Part shown: positions 9,378 to 17,937 of the stretch, one piece after another
Numbering within the stretch: the first letter of the stretch is position 1
Layout of the letters: each line of letters opens with the position of its first letter
NCBI GenBank assembly: GCA_910578075.1
Contig: CAJTPK010000021.1
Location: 1 to 64,000, forward strand
Direction of reading: 5' to 3'
Length of the DNA stretch: 64,000 bases
DNA from: an uncultured Muribaculaceae bacterium
GTDB lineage: Bacteria; Bacteroidota; Bacteroidia; Bacteroidales; Muribaculaceae
Made by a program: the position numbers and the translations under genes
Notes under the pieces: model-generated
The model's database searches: none
What the model saw: only the letters and a program-made list of their open reading frames with translations
What the model was told of the DNA's origin: nothing

Positions 9378-9402
9378 GATTCAAATTCGGGTCAGATGAT
9401 TT

Positions 9403-10749
9403 TTATAATATGTAATTGTCGATTGCGGCAAGTAAATCTGCAACAACGAATGTTGATCCGCCTACATATACAACGTCTTCAGGAGAGGATTCGGACATAG
9501 CAGCATTATAGCCTTCCGCCACTGAGCGGTAGGCGTTGCCTTTGATACCTGCAATCTCGCATTTGGATTGCAACTCCTCAACTTTCAGCGCACGCGGAAT
9601 TGCTGCGTTGGTTAGATAGTATTCCGCATCTTTGGGGAAAAGTGGCAGGATATGGTCTACATCTTTATCGGCAACAAATCCAATTATCATCCTCAGTCTT
9701 GATGTGTCGCTGCGTCTGCTGTAGATTCGTTCGAGTTGGGAAAGGTTATAACGGAGTCCGTCCTGATTGTGTCCGGTGTCGCATATCACAAGAGGTTTCT
9801 CCGATAGCCTCATCCATCTGCCGCGTAAACCGGTGAGCTTGTCTACATTTTCAAGACCATTTATTATGTCTTCACGGTTTATGTCAATTCCAACAGAAGG
9901 AAATAAAGATATTGCATTAAGCACGGTATTGAGATTCTTCTGCTGGTAGTCACCTGCCAATGGAAGATGAAAATTACCCGCCGACATAGAAACACAATCC
10001 CATCCCCATGATGGATTCTCTTTTATATCAGAGACGAGAGAATTGTTGTATGCAAGTGTGATAGGGGCAGAGGATTCCTCAGCCTTGTTTTTGAATACTT
10101 CTTCTGTTTCGGTGGATGCCTCTCCGATCACAACCGGTATTCCACTTTTTATAATCCCCGCTTTCTCCGCAGCGATTTCCTTCAGTGTGGAGCCGAGGAA
10201 TTGCGTATGGTCGAAAGAAATGTTTGTTATGACGGATAAAGCAGGAGTGATTATATTAGTAGAGTCAAGGCGTCCGCCCATTCCAACCTCGATCACAGCT
10301 ATATCTACATTCACGGAAGCGAACCAGTCGAAAGCCATGGTCATTGTGAGTTCAAAGAATGATGGGTTGATATCGCTGTCGCAGTCTTTCCATCTGCGGG
10401 TGAATTCAATCACCTTCTCCTTCGGTATCATTTCTCCGTTTATCCGGATGCGTTCGCGGAAATCCACGAGATGAGGGGAGGTGTAAAGCGCGGTCTTATA
10501 TCCGTGTGCCTGCAACACTGCCGCAAGCATGTGGGAAGTGCTCCCTTTCCCGTTCGTTCCAGCCACATGGATGCTGCGGAACTTGCTGTGTGGATTGCCG
10601 AATAGATTATCAAGGGCGATGGTGCGGTCAAGTCCCGGTTTGTAAGCCGCAGCTCCTACGCGTGAGAACATAGGCAGTTGGGAATACAGGAAATCCAAAG
10701 CCTCCTTATATTGTGAGTCTGTTTGATTATTATGGTCTGTTTGTTTCAT
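9403..10749 (-). CDS. folC: Folylpolyglutamate synthase / dihydrofolate synthase
   Basis: A cytoplasmic Mur-ligase-type ATP-dependent enzyme that adds glutamate to dihydropteroate and folates. It has 448 residues, the usual length. The P-loop 'GTNGKGS' is at residues 64-70, 'TSPHLVDFRERIRING' follows, then 'EVGMGGRLDSTN' and 'SFDHTQFLG', all standard FolC blocks. The C-terminal domain has 'DTGHNQDG'. The start codon lies two bases after the stop codon of the upstream transporter gene (TGATATG), so it is translated from the same message. It is the last gene of the minus-strand cyd-chr-folC run, and no clear minus-oriented terminator follows it. Confidence 0.96.
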   Translation of the reverse strand: MKQTDHNNQTDSQYKEALDFLYSQLPMFSRVGAAAYKPGLDRTIALDNLFGNPHSKFRSIHVAGTNGKGSTSHMLAAVLQAHGYKTALYTSPHLVDFRERIRINGEMIPKEKVIEFTRRWKDCDSDINPSFFELTMTMAFDWFASVNVDIAVIEVGMGGRLDSTNIITPALSVITNISFDHTQFLGSTLKEIAAEKAGIIKSGIPVVIGEASTETEEVFKNKAEESSAPITLAYNNSLVSDIKENPSWGWDCVSMSAGNFHLPLAGDYQQKNLNTVLNAISLFPSVGIDINREDIINGLENVDKLTGLRGRWMRLSEKPLVICDTGHNQDGLRYNLSQLERIYSRRSDTSRLRMIIGFVADKDVDHILPLFPKDAEYYLTNAAIPRALKVEELQSKCEIAGIKGNAYRSVAEGYNAAMSESSPEDVVYVGGSTFVVADLLAAIDNYIL

Positions 10750-10750
10750 A

Positions 10751-11356
10751 TCAATAATATAACAGGAATCCGGCTATTCCGGCAAGGATGATTATGAGTA
10801 TCGGATGCATCTTGAAAGATTTTTTCTTCACTTTAATAGGGAAGAACGCAAGACAGAAAGCGATGACGCATATGGCGATATTGGTCCACATTTGTGTGGA
10901 TATGCCGTTTGGGTTGAAGTTCGCGGCATTCATAAGCATGATAGCCGCGGATGCTATCAGTCCGACTACCACCGGACGCAATCCGGAGAACACCGCTTTT
11001 ATAGCGCCGCTTTCGTTATGGCGACGGATGAAGTGAGAGCTGTACAACACGAGGAAGAAGCTTGGCACAGACACAGCCAGTGTTGCAAGGACAGAACCGA
11101 GTAGCCCCCATATTATACCGTTAAATGCCGGATCAACGCTGCCTGGAGCAACAAAGCCGATATATGTTGCCGAATTAATGCCTATCGGACCCGGGGTCAT
11201 CTGTGAAATCGCAACTATGTCGGTGAACATAGTTTCTGATATCCATCCCGGCTCAACCACCGCTTTTTCTACAAGCGAAAGCATGGCATAGCCTCCACCG
11301 AAACCGAATATTCCTATCTTTATATAAGCCCAGATTAATTTCCAATATATTCCCAT
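10751..11356 (-). CDS. Chromate transporter family protein, second half of a split pair
   Basis: A 201-residue inner-membrane protein of the CHR family. Diagnostic segments are 'GIFGFGGGYAMLSLVEK' near residue 15 and 'SQMTPGPIGINSATYIG' near residue 50, followed by about five hydrophobic helices. Full ChrA proteins carry two such domains in one chain; short CHR proteins are encoded as adjacent pairs, as here, and probably work as a heterodimer. Chromate efflux is the family label, while the physiological anion in a gut anaerobe is unknown. It starts 59 bp after its partner's stop codon and runs directly into folC. Confidence 0.85.
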   Translation of the reverse strand: MGIYWKLIWAYIKIGIFGFGGGYAMLSLVEKAVVEPGWISETMFTDIVAISQMTPGPIGINSATYIGFVAPGSVDPAFNGIIWGLLGSVLATLAVSVPSFFLVLYSSHFIRRHNESGAIKAVFSGLRPVVVGLIASAAIMLMNAANFNPNGISTQMWTNIAICVIAFCLAFFPIKVKKKSFKMHPILIIILAGIAGFLLYY

Positions 11357-11415
11357 CGTATGAAGATAAATTTAGACAGTTATAATAGTATGTTATATAA
11401 AAGCTGACTTGTGTA

Positions 11416-12018
11416 TTATCTGTTATGCATTCTTTTTTGCGGTATCCACCAGAAGAGGAATCCACCGGCCGCACCAAGGATGATGTATAAAATCGGGCTT
11501 GATATGATTCCCATGTCGATCGATATGAGCAAGGCGACAACGAGCGGAATCCAGACAGTTTTCCATGTGAGTTTCGCCGCTTTAGCAGATGTAAGCACCG
11601 GTGCGATGATGAGGGCCACGACCGCGGGGCGTATTCCCATGAAGATGGAAGATATCACGCGGTTGTTTTTTATCATATCAGGGGTGAGGAAGATTGCTAT
11701 GGCGAGAATTATCAGGAAAGAGGGGAGTGTTGAGCCGAGCGATGCGATAACGCTACCTTTTGTGCCTCTCAGTTTGTCGCCAACCGCCGTGGCTATATTT
11801 ACCGCAAGGATTCCCGGCAGACTTTGTGCTATGGCAAGCAGGTCGAGAAAATCGTCACGTTCGATCCAATGATATTTGTCGACAATCTCCCTTTCGATTA
11901 TTGAGATCATAGCCCATCCACCTCCGAATGTAAAGGCTCCTATTTTAAAAAAAGATGAGAAAATCCGCCACAGAGACGTAGTATCTGAGGGGGTAGCTTT
12001 GTCAATGTCTTTGGTCAT
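11416..12018 (-). CDS. Chromate transporter family protein, first half of a split pair
   Basis: A CHR-domain inner-membrane protein of 200 residues from ATG 12018. Signature segments are 'GAFTFGGGWAMISIIEREIVD' and 'AIAQSLPGILAVNIATAVG', with several hydrophobic helices after them. It pairs with the following gene. The frame is open back to a TTG at 12057, but that extension would translate straight through a 12-bp perfect hairpin (12025-12054). With the ATG start, the hairpin ends 6 nt before the start codon and would cover the ribosome landing site. The arrangement suggests conditional expression relative to cydAB or termination between the two operons. Confidence 0.82.
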   Translation of the reverse strand: MTKDIDKATPSDTTSLWRIFSSFFKIGAFTFGGGWAMISIIEREIVDKYHWIERDDFLDLLAIAQSLPGILAVNIATAVGDKLRGTKGSVIASLGSTLPSFLIILAIAIFLTPDMIKNNRVISSIFMGIRPAVVALIIAPVLTSAKAAKLTWKTVWIPLVVALLISIDMGIISSPILYIILGAAGGFLFWWIPQKRMHNR

Positions 12019-12054
12019 AATAAACAGCGCGGTTTCCTGAGTGAAACCGCGCTG
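12019..12054 (-). terminator. Hairpin between cydB and the chromate transporter pair
   Basis: A perfect 12-bp stem (12025-12036 with 12043-12054) has a 6-nt loop and, in the minus-strand direction, is followed by TTTATT (12024-12019) and then the ATG at 12018. The strength of the stem fits a terminator for the cyd genes, but the T-tract is short and interrupted. It could equally be an attenuator or a translation-control hairpin for the downstream gene. Confidence 0.55.
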
Positions 12055-12087
12055 CAAAATTAATCATTTATCGAGGGATAATCAAAT

Positions 12088-13236
12088 TTAATATTTATGG
12101 TCGGTGGACTCCAACGATTCCGGTGTGAGTTTTTTACTGTCCATCGCGCGCCATACATATACGATGTAAGCGAGCACGAAAGGAATAAGAATCGACACAT
12201 AGCTCATCGCTTTCAGTGTGAATTCCGAAGAGGAGGCATTTCTGATTGTAAGGGAGTCAGCCGGGTTCAGCAATGAAGGATAAAAAGCTGTGTCACCATA
12301 TCCTGCCACCCAGAAGAGAGAAGCCACAACAAGGAATGTGCCTATGCCTGTGAACCATACTCCTTTTGTGAAATGCTTAGAGAAGCATGATTTGAGCCAT
12401 CCGAACAGTACAAGAACAACTCCGACGAGCAATGCGGCGGCTGCCCACCATAGTTCGATATAGTTATGCAGATATTTAAACTCAGTCATCTGCACATCTA
12501 CAGTGCGGATACCTTCTGATATGACTGTGTAACCGGTAGCCGTGAGCAGAAGTCCCAGAAACCAAAGGAAGAAAACAAGGAATATACCGCCGTTTATCAG
12601 TGCCTTTGCCTTCAGGGTCTTGAAGAAATCCGGGTCTCCGGTGATATTATTCATCATATAGAGGCATGCCTGTGTGCGTGCGAGGAAAAGCACTGCGACT
12701 CCGAGCACAAGGTTCTTCCAATTGAAAATGGCCTCGAAACCGTGTGTCGGTGCCCACTGTGAGATTACAGGAGCGGAGCCGTTGAGGAGATTTCCCCTGT
12801 TGACCGTGAATTCACCTCCGAAAAAGAACATGGATACAGCCACACCAAGCAGGACGCATCCGACACATCCATTGATGAACAAGAATATGTCGTATGTCTT
12901 TGTGCCGTATACATTGCCCTTCTTCCTGCGATACTCATAGCTGACAGCCTGGACTATAAAGCTGAAGAGAATGAGAATCCAGAGCCAGTATGCTCCTCCG
13001 AAGCTTGTGGAATAGAAGAGAGGGAAAGAGGCGAAAGCGGCTCCACCGAAGGTGACGAGAGTGGTGAAAGTAAGCTCCCATTTGCTTCCCATCGAGTTCA
13101 CGATAAGATCGCGGCGCGTTTTTGAGTCTGCCGACAGAAGCATAGATTGTCCTCCCTGCACGAAGAGAAGAAACACAAGTATTCCCCCCAGCACGGAAAC
13201 CAGGAGCCACCAATAATTTTGAAGATATTCTAACAT
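12088..13236 (-). CDS. cydB: Cytochrome bd oxidase subunit II
   Basis: An inner-membrane subunit (382 residues, about nine hydrophobic segments) that pairs with CydA in the quinol:O2 oxidoreductase. It lacks the short cytoplasmic stretches of soluble proteins and shows the family's long helical blocks, for example 'NWWWLL'-like aromatic N-terminus ('QNYWWLLVSVLGGILVFL') and 'LARTQACLYMMNN'. It follows cydA after 58 bp. In Bacteroidales, cytochrome bd removes low levels of oxygen and supports growth at nanomolar O2, which is established for this group. A hairpin lies between its stop codon and the next gene. Confidence 0.93.
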   Translation of the reverse strand: MLEYLQNYWWLLVSVLGGILVFLLFVQGGQSMLLSADSKTRRDLIVNSMGSKWELTFTTLVTFGGAAFASFPLFYSTSFGGAYWLWILILFSFIVQAVSYEYRRKKGNVYGTKTYDIFLFINGCVGCVLLGVAVSMFFFGGEFTVNRGNLLNGSAPVISQWAPTHGFEAIFNWKNLVLGVAVLFLARTQACLYMMNNITGDPDFFKTLKAKALINGGIFLVFFLWFLGLLLTATGYTVISEGIRTVDVQMTEFKYLHNYIELWWAAAALLVGVVLVLFGWLKSCFSKHFTKGVWFTGIGTFLVVASLFWVAGYGDTAFYPSLLNPADSLTIRNASSSEFTLKAMSYVSILIPFVLAYIVYVWRAMDSKKLTPESLESTDHKY

Positions 13237-13294
13237 TGTGAATTATGTTTATGAGACGAACTCTTAAGTGAATGTTTATTTATGGTATCGCTCC

Positions 13295-14848
13295 TTATGA
13301 CAGTTTGTCGGTGGAATGTTTGCTGATCTGGCGGCACATGATGCTAACCTCAGCCACGAGAAGCACGGTGAATATCAAAGCGAACAACCAGAATGTTATG
13401 ATCACGGAAGATGCCGGCACTGCTGATACGGAAGCGATTGTCGGCAGGAGATCCTGCACGGTCCAGGGTTGGCGTCCTACTTCTGCCACAGCCCATCCGG
13501 CCTCGGAGCAAATCCACATGAATGGCACCGAACAAATCGCAATCCACTGAAGCCAGGTGGCTTTCTGCAGAAGAGTGGATTTGTAGGCAAGGAAAAGAAC
13601 AACGATGAAGAACAGCAGGAAGTAAGAGCCCAGCACAACCATCACACGGAACATCACGAATGTCAGACCTACCGGAGGAATTGCCTCATCGACAGATTTG
13701 AAATAACCGTATCCGAAGAAGGGATAATTCTCGCGTAAAGTTGTCAGGGAAGATGCCATTGTTGCGGAATCTCCCGCCTCGCGAGCTATCCCATATGCTT
13801 TGAGCGCCTCTTGCGCACGTTTTCCCATCGCGATTCTTTCGGCATACGATACGGTGTTGATAGTATCGCCCTCGGCGTTTATATCCACACCATTGATAAT
13901 GTCTGTAATACCGGGGATGAAAGCGTTCATGTCGTGGCGTCCGAGAATCGACAATCCTTTGGGAATGGCTATCTCGAAAAGATATTCATCCTCATCGTTA
14001 TCCCATTCCTTTTCTGGATTAAGGATAGCGACGGCAGCGAGGCTCTGGCCTTCATGACCGTGGTAGAGACCCTCCATGGCAGCAAGTTTCATTGGCTGGT
14101 GTTTAGTTACCTCAACGGCAGATCCATCACCTGTATACATGGTGAGCAACATTCCCGCCAGACCGAACCATGCGCCTACCTTTATGGACCGCATGGCAAA
14201 TTCAACATTGCGTTTTTTCCAGAGGAACCAGCAGCTGACACCGATAACGAACACGCCAGAGAGTGCCCATCCGCTTAATACGGCGTGGAAGAATTTGTTT
14301 ATCGCTATGCTGGAGAACAGAGCCCAGAAATTATCCATTACATTTCTCATCTGCTCAGGATCGAATTCCATTCCTACAGGATACTGCATCCAGGCGTTGG
14401 CAACCAGGATCCAAAGAGCGGAAATGGAGGCGCCGAGTGAAGTTAGCCAAGTCGAGGCAAGATGGAAGCGAGGACTGACCTTATTCCAGCCAAAGAACAT
14501 CACTGCCACGAAAGTGGACTCCATGAAGAACGCGAGAATGCCTTCAATGGCAAGCGGCGCGCCAAAGATATCACCTACGAACCAGGAATAGTTGCTCCAG
14601 TTTGTTCCGAACTCGAATTCAAGGATGATTCCGGTTGCTACACCGATCGCGAAATTGATTCCGAACAGACGCATCCAGAATTTTGTGGTCTGGAGCCATT
14701 TCTCGGATTTTGTCTTGAGATAGATGCTCTCCATGATTGCAACCATCACAGACAATCCGAGGGTGAGTGGCACAAAGAGCCAATGATAGATGGCCGTAAT
14801 GGCAAATTGAAGCCTCGACCAATCAACAACGGTAGTTAGATCTGACAT
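13295..14848 (-). CDS. cydA: Cytochrome bd oxidase subunit I
   Basis: The haem-bearing membrane subunit of the bd-type quinol oxidase, 517 residues. Expected residues are visible: His22 ('IYHWLF'), His188 ('NKFFHAVLSGW') and Met403 ('FRVMVVLG') as haem ligands, Glu102 and Glu110 ('AIEGILAFFME') on the proton/haem path, and Lys254/Glu259 ('KLAAMEG') at the quinol site. The periplasmic Q-loop has a distinctive acidic segment ('EWDNDEDEY'). Together with CydB and the DUF4492 protein upstream it forms an oxidase operon under a probable promoter at 15181. Confidence 0.96.
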   Translation of the reverse strand: MSDLTTVVDWSRLQFAITAIYHWLFVPLTLGLSVMVAIMESIYLKTKSEKWLQTTKFWMRLFGINFAIGVATGIILEFEFGTNWSNYSWFVGDIFGAPLAIEGILAFFMESTFVAVMFFGWNKVSPRFHLASTWLTSLGASISALWILVANAWMQYPVGMEFDPEQMRNVMDNFWALFSSIAINKFFHAVLSGWALSGVFVIGVSCWFLWKKRNVEFAMRSIKVGAWFGLAGMLLTMYTGDGSAVEVTKHQPMKLAAMEGLYHGHEGQSLAAVAILNPEKEWDNDEDEYLFEIAIPKGLSILGRHDMNAFIPGITDIINGVDINAEGDTINTVSYAERIAMGKRAQEALKAYGIAREAGDSATMASSLTTLRENYPFFGYGYFKSVDEAIPPVGLTFVMFRVMVVLGSYFLLFFIVVLFLAYKSTLLQKATWLQWIAICSVPFMWICSEAGWAVAEVGRQPWTVQDLLPTIASVSAVPASSVIITFWLFALIFTVLLVAEVSIMCRQISKHSTDKLS

Positions 14849-14871
14849 AATTTATTTGGTTTTTCGTTAAG

Positions 14872-14906
14872 TTTCGGTCAACGTGTTGGCTTTTCGGTCA
14901 ACGTGT
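14872..14906 (+). repeat. 20-bp-period tandem duplication at the end of the DUF4492 gene
   Basis: TTTCGGTCAACGTGT occurs at 14872-14886 and again at 14892-14906. The second copy includes the end and stop codon of the DUF4492 gene; the first lies just beyond it, in the gap before cydA. It looks like a recent local duplication that lengthened the intergenic spacer. Confidence 0.8.
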
Positions 14907-15134
14907 GGTGAGTTCCTTCCGGACATGATCGGCACGCTCATCGTCGCTGTCAAAGTTGGTTGAGAGGAAATTCGGGAAAAACAGGAATTTCATCACTACA
15001 AAGAATATGAACAGCTTTATAAGGATTATCAGCCATAGAGTTTTTCCAATTGTCATCTCCTTAAACCCGGTGTAATAGAACATCCATATGTTTCGGATGC
15101 CTCTGAAAGCAGAATTAATCAATGGAGGTGTCAT
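14898..15134 (-). CDS. DUF4492 protein, cytochrome bd-associated
   Basis: A 78-residue protein with one strong transmembrane segment (about residues 33-53, 'LWLIILIKLFIFFVVMKFLF') and a charged C-terminal tail. It matches my memory of the DUF4492 family, whose members are found directly upstream of cydA in Bacteroidetes. The role is unproven. By analogy with CydX and other single-helix oxidase subunits it may be an accessory subunit, which is inference. It is the first gene of the oxidase operon, 49 bp before cydA. Confidence 0.75.
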   Translation of the reverse strand: MTPPLINSAFRGIRNIWMFYYTGFKEMTIGKTLWLIILIKLFIFFVVMKFLFFPNFLSTNFDSDDERADHVRKELTTR

Positions 15135-15180
15135 GGCAGGAATTTTTAAACAACTTTTAAAGCTTTAAATCATTATGCGA

Positions 15181-15188
15181 CAAATTTA
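15181..15188 (-). promoter_or_regulatory. Probable -7 element for the DUF4492-cydAB operon
   Basis: The minus strand reads TAAATTTG, a TAnnTTTG match. The -33 position (20 bp further up) reads TTTC, one base off TTTG. Transcription would begin near 15175, about 40 nt before the ATG at 15134. It sits back to back with the plus-strand promoter at 15232. Confidence 0.5.
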
Positions 15189-15231
15189 ACAAAAAATTAT
15201 ATTAAAAGGAAAATTCATGAGGATTTTTGAT

Positions 15232-15239
15232 TAACTTTG
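15232..15239 (+). promoter_or_regulatory. Probable -7 element for DUF4494-yggS
   Basis: TAACTTTG, an exact TAnnTTTG match. No good TTTG is found at the right upstream distance. The predicted start near 15246 would give a leader of about 70 nt. It forms a divergent promoter pair with the element at 15181-15188. Confidence 0.5.
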
Positions 15240-15315
15240 CAATGAGAAGCATCATGACGATGATGATGATAATAAATTAAAACTGTTTCTACGACTACAA
15301 AACCTAAATATATAT

Positions 15316-15747
15316 ATGGCACTCTGGTTCGAATGCAAGGTGAGATATGACAAGATGCATGAAAATGGAATGGTGAAGAAAGTGAACGAGCCCTATCTTG
15401 TGGATGCTCTGACATTTACGGAAGCCGAAGCCCGCATAATGGAGGAAATGAAACCTTTCATTTCGGGTGAATATTCCATCTCATCAGAGAAAAAGACAAA
15501 AATTTCCGAGATTTTTTTCAATGAAGGCGGCGACCGCTACTATCAGGTGAAGGTTAATTTCATCACTCTTGATGAAAAATCCGGTGCTGAGAAGAAAACA
15601 GCAACTCTTATCCTTGTCCAGGCTTCAGATTTCGAGGATGCCCTCAAAAATTTCATGGAGGGTATGAAGGGAACCATGGGAGATTTTGAAATTGCTTCGA
15701 TTGTGGAAACTCCGCTTATGGACGTTTTCCCTGCCAATCTCGGTTGA
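15316..15747 (+). CDS. DUF4494 family protein
   Basis: A 143-residue soluble protein without signal peptide or membrane segment. The N-terminal 'ALWFECKVRYDK' and the alternating charged beta-strand-like body match my memory of DUF4494, a Bacteroidetes-restricted family of unknown function. Nothing in the sequence points to catalysis. It lies immediately upstream of the PLP-homeostasis gene yggS (18 bp to the ATG, or a 4-bp overlap if the TTG at 15744 is used), so the two are probably cotranscribed. Confidence 0.75.
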   Translation: MALWFECKVRYDKMHENGMVKKVNEPYLVDALTFTEAEARIMEEMKPFISGEYSISSEKKTKISEIFFNEGGDRYYQVKVNFITLDEKSGAEKKTATLILVQASDFEDALKNFMEGMKGTMGDFEIASIVETPLMDVFPANLG

Positions 15748-15764
15748 TTTTACCTGTGTCGGAC

Positions 15765-16430
15765 ATGGTAGCTGAAGAGATAGAGAAACTTAAGCAAGAG
15801 ATTCCCGCAGGAGTGAAGCTTGTGGCGGTCTCAAAGTTCCATCCGGTGGAGATGATCCGCGAGGCATATGATGCGGGTCAGCGTCGTTTCGGAGAGAGCA
15901 GGGTGCAGGAGCTTTTAGCTAAGATACCGCAGCTCCCTGATGATATAGAGTGGCATTTTATCGGTCATCTTCAAACTAACAAGGTAAAATCCCTGATCGG
16001 GAAAACATCCCTGATAGAAAGTGTTGATTCCGAGAAATTACTTCAACTCATAGACTCCGAGTCTCGTAAGGCAGGTGTTGTGACAAAAGTTCTCATGCAG
16101 CTGCATGTTGCGAAAGAGGAGACAAAGTTCGGCTTTCTGCCCGAAGAATTGCTGGAGTATTTCCGGCAGCGCAAGTTTGAGAGCCTGACCAACACGCATA
16201 TCTGCGGAGTGATGGGAATGGCCTCCAATACAGATGATATGGAGCGGGTAAGGAATGACTTTGCCGAGATTTTCCGCGTCTTCAATGAGATTCACAACGA
16301 CTCGTCGCTGGGTTTAAGAGGGTTCGATTCCATTTCAATGGGTATGAGCCATGATTGGCAGATTGCCGTCAAGGAAGGAGCGAACATTGTAAGGATAGGG
16401 AGCCGTATATTCGGGGAGAGAGAATATTAA
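15765..16430 (+). CDS. yggS: YggS-family PLP homeostasis protein
   Basis: A cytoplasmic PLP-binding protein (221 residues) with the alanine-racemase-like barrel only. It carries and buffers pyridoxal phosphate and has no known catalytic product. PLP-linked Lys24 is seen in 'VAVSKFHP'. Other family blocks are 'RFGESRVQE', 'WHFIGHLQTNKVK' and 'SMGMSHDW...VRIGSRIFGER'. ATG 15765 is preferred over TTG 15744, because family members begin close to the first helix. Confidence 0.93.
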   Translation: MVAEEIEKLKQEIPAGVKLVAVSKFHPVEMIREAYDAGQRRFGESRVQELLAKIPQLPDDIEWHFIGHLQTNKVKSLIGKTSLIESVDSEKLLQLIDSESRKAGVVTKVLMQLHVAKEETKFGFLPEELLEYFRQRKFESLTNTHICGVMGMASNTDDMERVRNDFAEIFRVFNEIHNDSSLGLRGFDSISMGMSHDWQIAVKEGANIVRIGSRIFGEREY

Positions 16431-16497
16431 TGGATGTGGCCATAGGCGGGACGCATATTCTAATACTGAATAAACTCAAAAAAACAATATATTAATT

Positions 16498-17913
16498 ATG
16501 ACAGCACAGACAATAGCAGCGAATCAGAATTCGCGCGGAAGAGTAGTGGCGATCATAGCCATGTTCTTCCTTTTCGCCATGATTTCATTCGTGACGAATC
16601 TTGCAGCCCCCATCGGAACAATATGGGGTTACAAGTTTGAGGGTAATTCCATGCTCGGTATGATGGGTAACATGATGAACTTCCTTGCATATCTGTTCAT
16701 GGGTATTCCGGCAGGAAATCTTCTTGTTAAAATCGGTTATAAGAAGACAGCTCTCTGGGCAATGGCCATCGGAGTGATCGGTCTTTTCGTGCAGTGGCTT
16801 TCAAGCGTTGTAGGCGCAGATGTCACTCTTTTTGAAATGACATCCGATGTTGTGACGCAGGAGGGTGATGCAATGTCAAAAACATTTGCAGTGCCTTTGA
16901 ATTTTATCATCTATCTTCTCGGAGCCTTCATATGCGGTTTCTGTGTATGTATGCTCAACACCGTTGTCAATCCTATGCTTAACCTTCTCGGTGGCGGTGG
17001 CAACAAGGGTAATCAGCTTATCCAGACTGGTGGTTCGCTCAACTCCCTTTCCGGCACATTGACCCCCTTCTTTGTAGGAGCGCTTATCGGTGCGTTGAGT
17101 CCTGCTACAACAATGTCGAATGTGGCTCCCCTCCTTTGGATCGCCATGGGTGTCTTTGCGGCTGCGTTTGTAATCATCAGTTTTGTTACTATCCCTGAAC
17201 CCAACCTAACCAAGGGGGGTAAGAAAGTGAAATATTCCCATAGCCCCTGGAATTTCCGTCATCTCGTATTCGGTGTGATTGGTATTTTCTTCTATGTGGG
17301 TATCGAGATCGGTATCCCCGGAACTCTTAACTTCTATCTTTCCGACCAGGGTACAGGCGGTGCAGGTGTTGCCGGAGAGGCTTCAAAGATAGCTGGTGCT
17401 ATAGTAGCCGTTTACTGGCTTCTCATGCTTATCGGTCGTTTCTGCTCCTCCCTTATCAGCGGAAAGGTTTCTACACGCACACAGCTTATCACTGTTTCCA
17501 CAGTAGGTGTGATTCTTGTGATTCTCGCTATCTTTATTCCAAAGAGCGTCACATTCAATGTTCCTGAGGTTGTTTATTCCGGTGGAGCTGTAGTTCCGGT
17601 TAGCGCGCTTTTCCTCGTGCTTTGCGGTCTCTGCACATCCGTAATGTGGGGTGGTATTTTCAACCTCGCTGTTGAAGGACTTGGCAAATATACAGCCCAG
17701 GCATCCGGTATCTTCATGATGATGGTAGTAGGTGGCGGTGTAATGCCGTTGATCCAGAACTATATCGCAGGTGTTGCGGGTTACATGACGTCATATTGGC
17801 TCGTAGTCGCTATGCTCGCTTATCTGCTTTTCTATGGTCTTGTAGGCTGCAGAAACGTAAACAAAGATATTCCTGTTGATCTTGAGGAGGAGACCAAAGA
17901 GGAGCTTGTTTGA
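16498..17913 (+). CDS. MFS transporter, probably sugar-type
   Basis: A 471-residue inner-membrane protein with about 12 hydrophobic segments. The loop after helix 2 reads 'GIPAGNLLVKIGYKKTAL', the G-x-L-x-D/K-R-x-G-R/Y-K-K position expected of the major facilitator superfamily. Overall it resembles the FucP-like sugar:H+ symporter group in Bacteroidetes, but the substrate cannot be read from the sequence. A soluble insert lies near residues 105-130. It sits 67 bp after yggS and 24 bp before transketolase, so a pentose or hexose substrate feeding the pentose phosphate pathway is a reasonable guess. Confidence 0.75.
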   Translation: MTAQTIAANQNSRGRVVAIIAMFFLFAMISFVTNLAAPIGTIWGYKFEGNSMLGMMGNMMNFLAYLFMGIPAGNLLVKIGYKKTALWAMAIGVIGLFVQWLSSVVGADVTLFEMTSDVVTQEGDAMSKTFAVPLNFIIYLLGAFICGFCVCMLNTVVNPMLNLLGGGGNKGNQLIQTGGSLNSLSGTLTPFFVGALIGALSPATTMSNVAPLLWIAMGVFAAAFVIISFVTIPEPNLTKGGKKVKYSHSPWNFRHLVFGVIGIFFYVGIEIGIPGTLNFYLSDQGTGGAGVAGEASKIAGAIVAVYWLLMLIGRFCSSLISGKVSTRTQLITVSTVGVILVILAIFIPKSVTFNVPEVVYSGGAVVPVSALFLVLCGLCTSVMWGGIFNLAVEGLGKYTAQASGIFMMMVVGGGVMPLIQNYIAGVAGYMTSYWLVVAMLAYLLFYGLVGCRNVNKDIPVDLEEETKEELV

Positions 17914-17937
17914 TTATTATAACCAAATTCACGAATT

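Noticed and set aside
10751..12018. Frameshifted single chrA gene
   Set aside because: The two halves each have their own start, a full CHR signature and a 59-bp gap; this is the normal split-pair form, not a broken gene.
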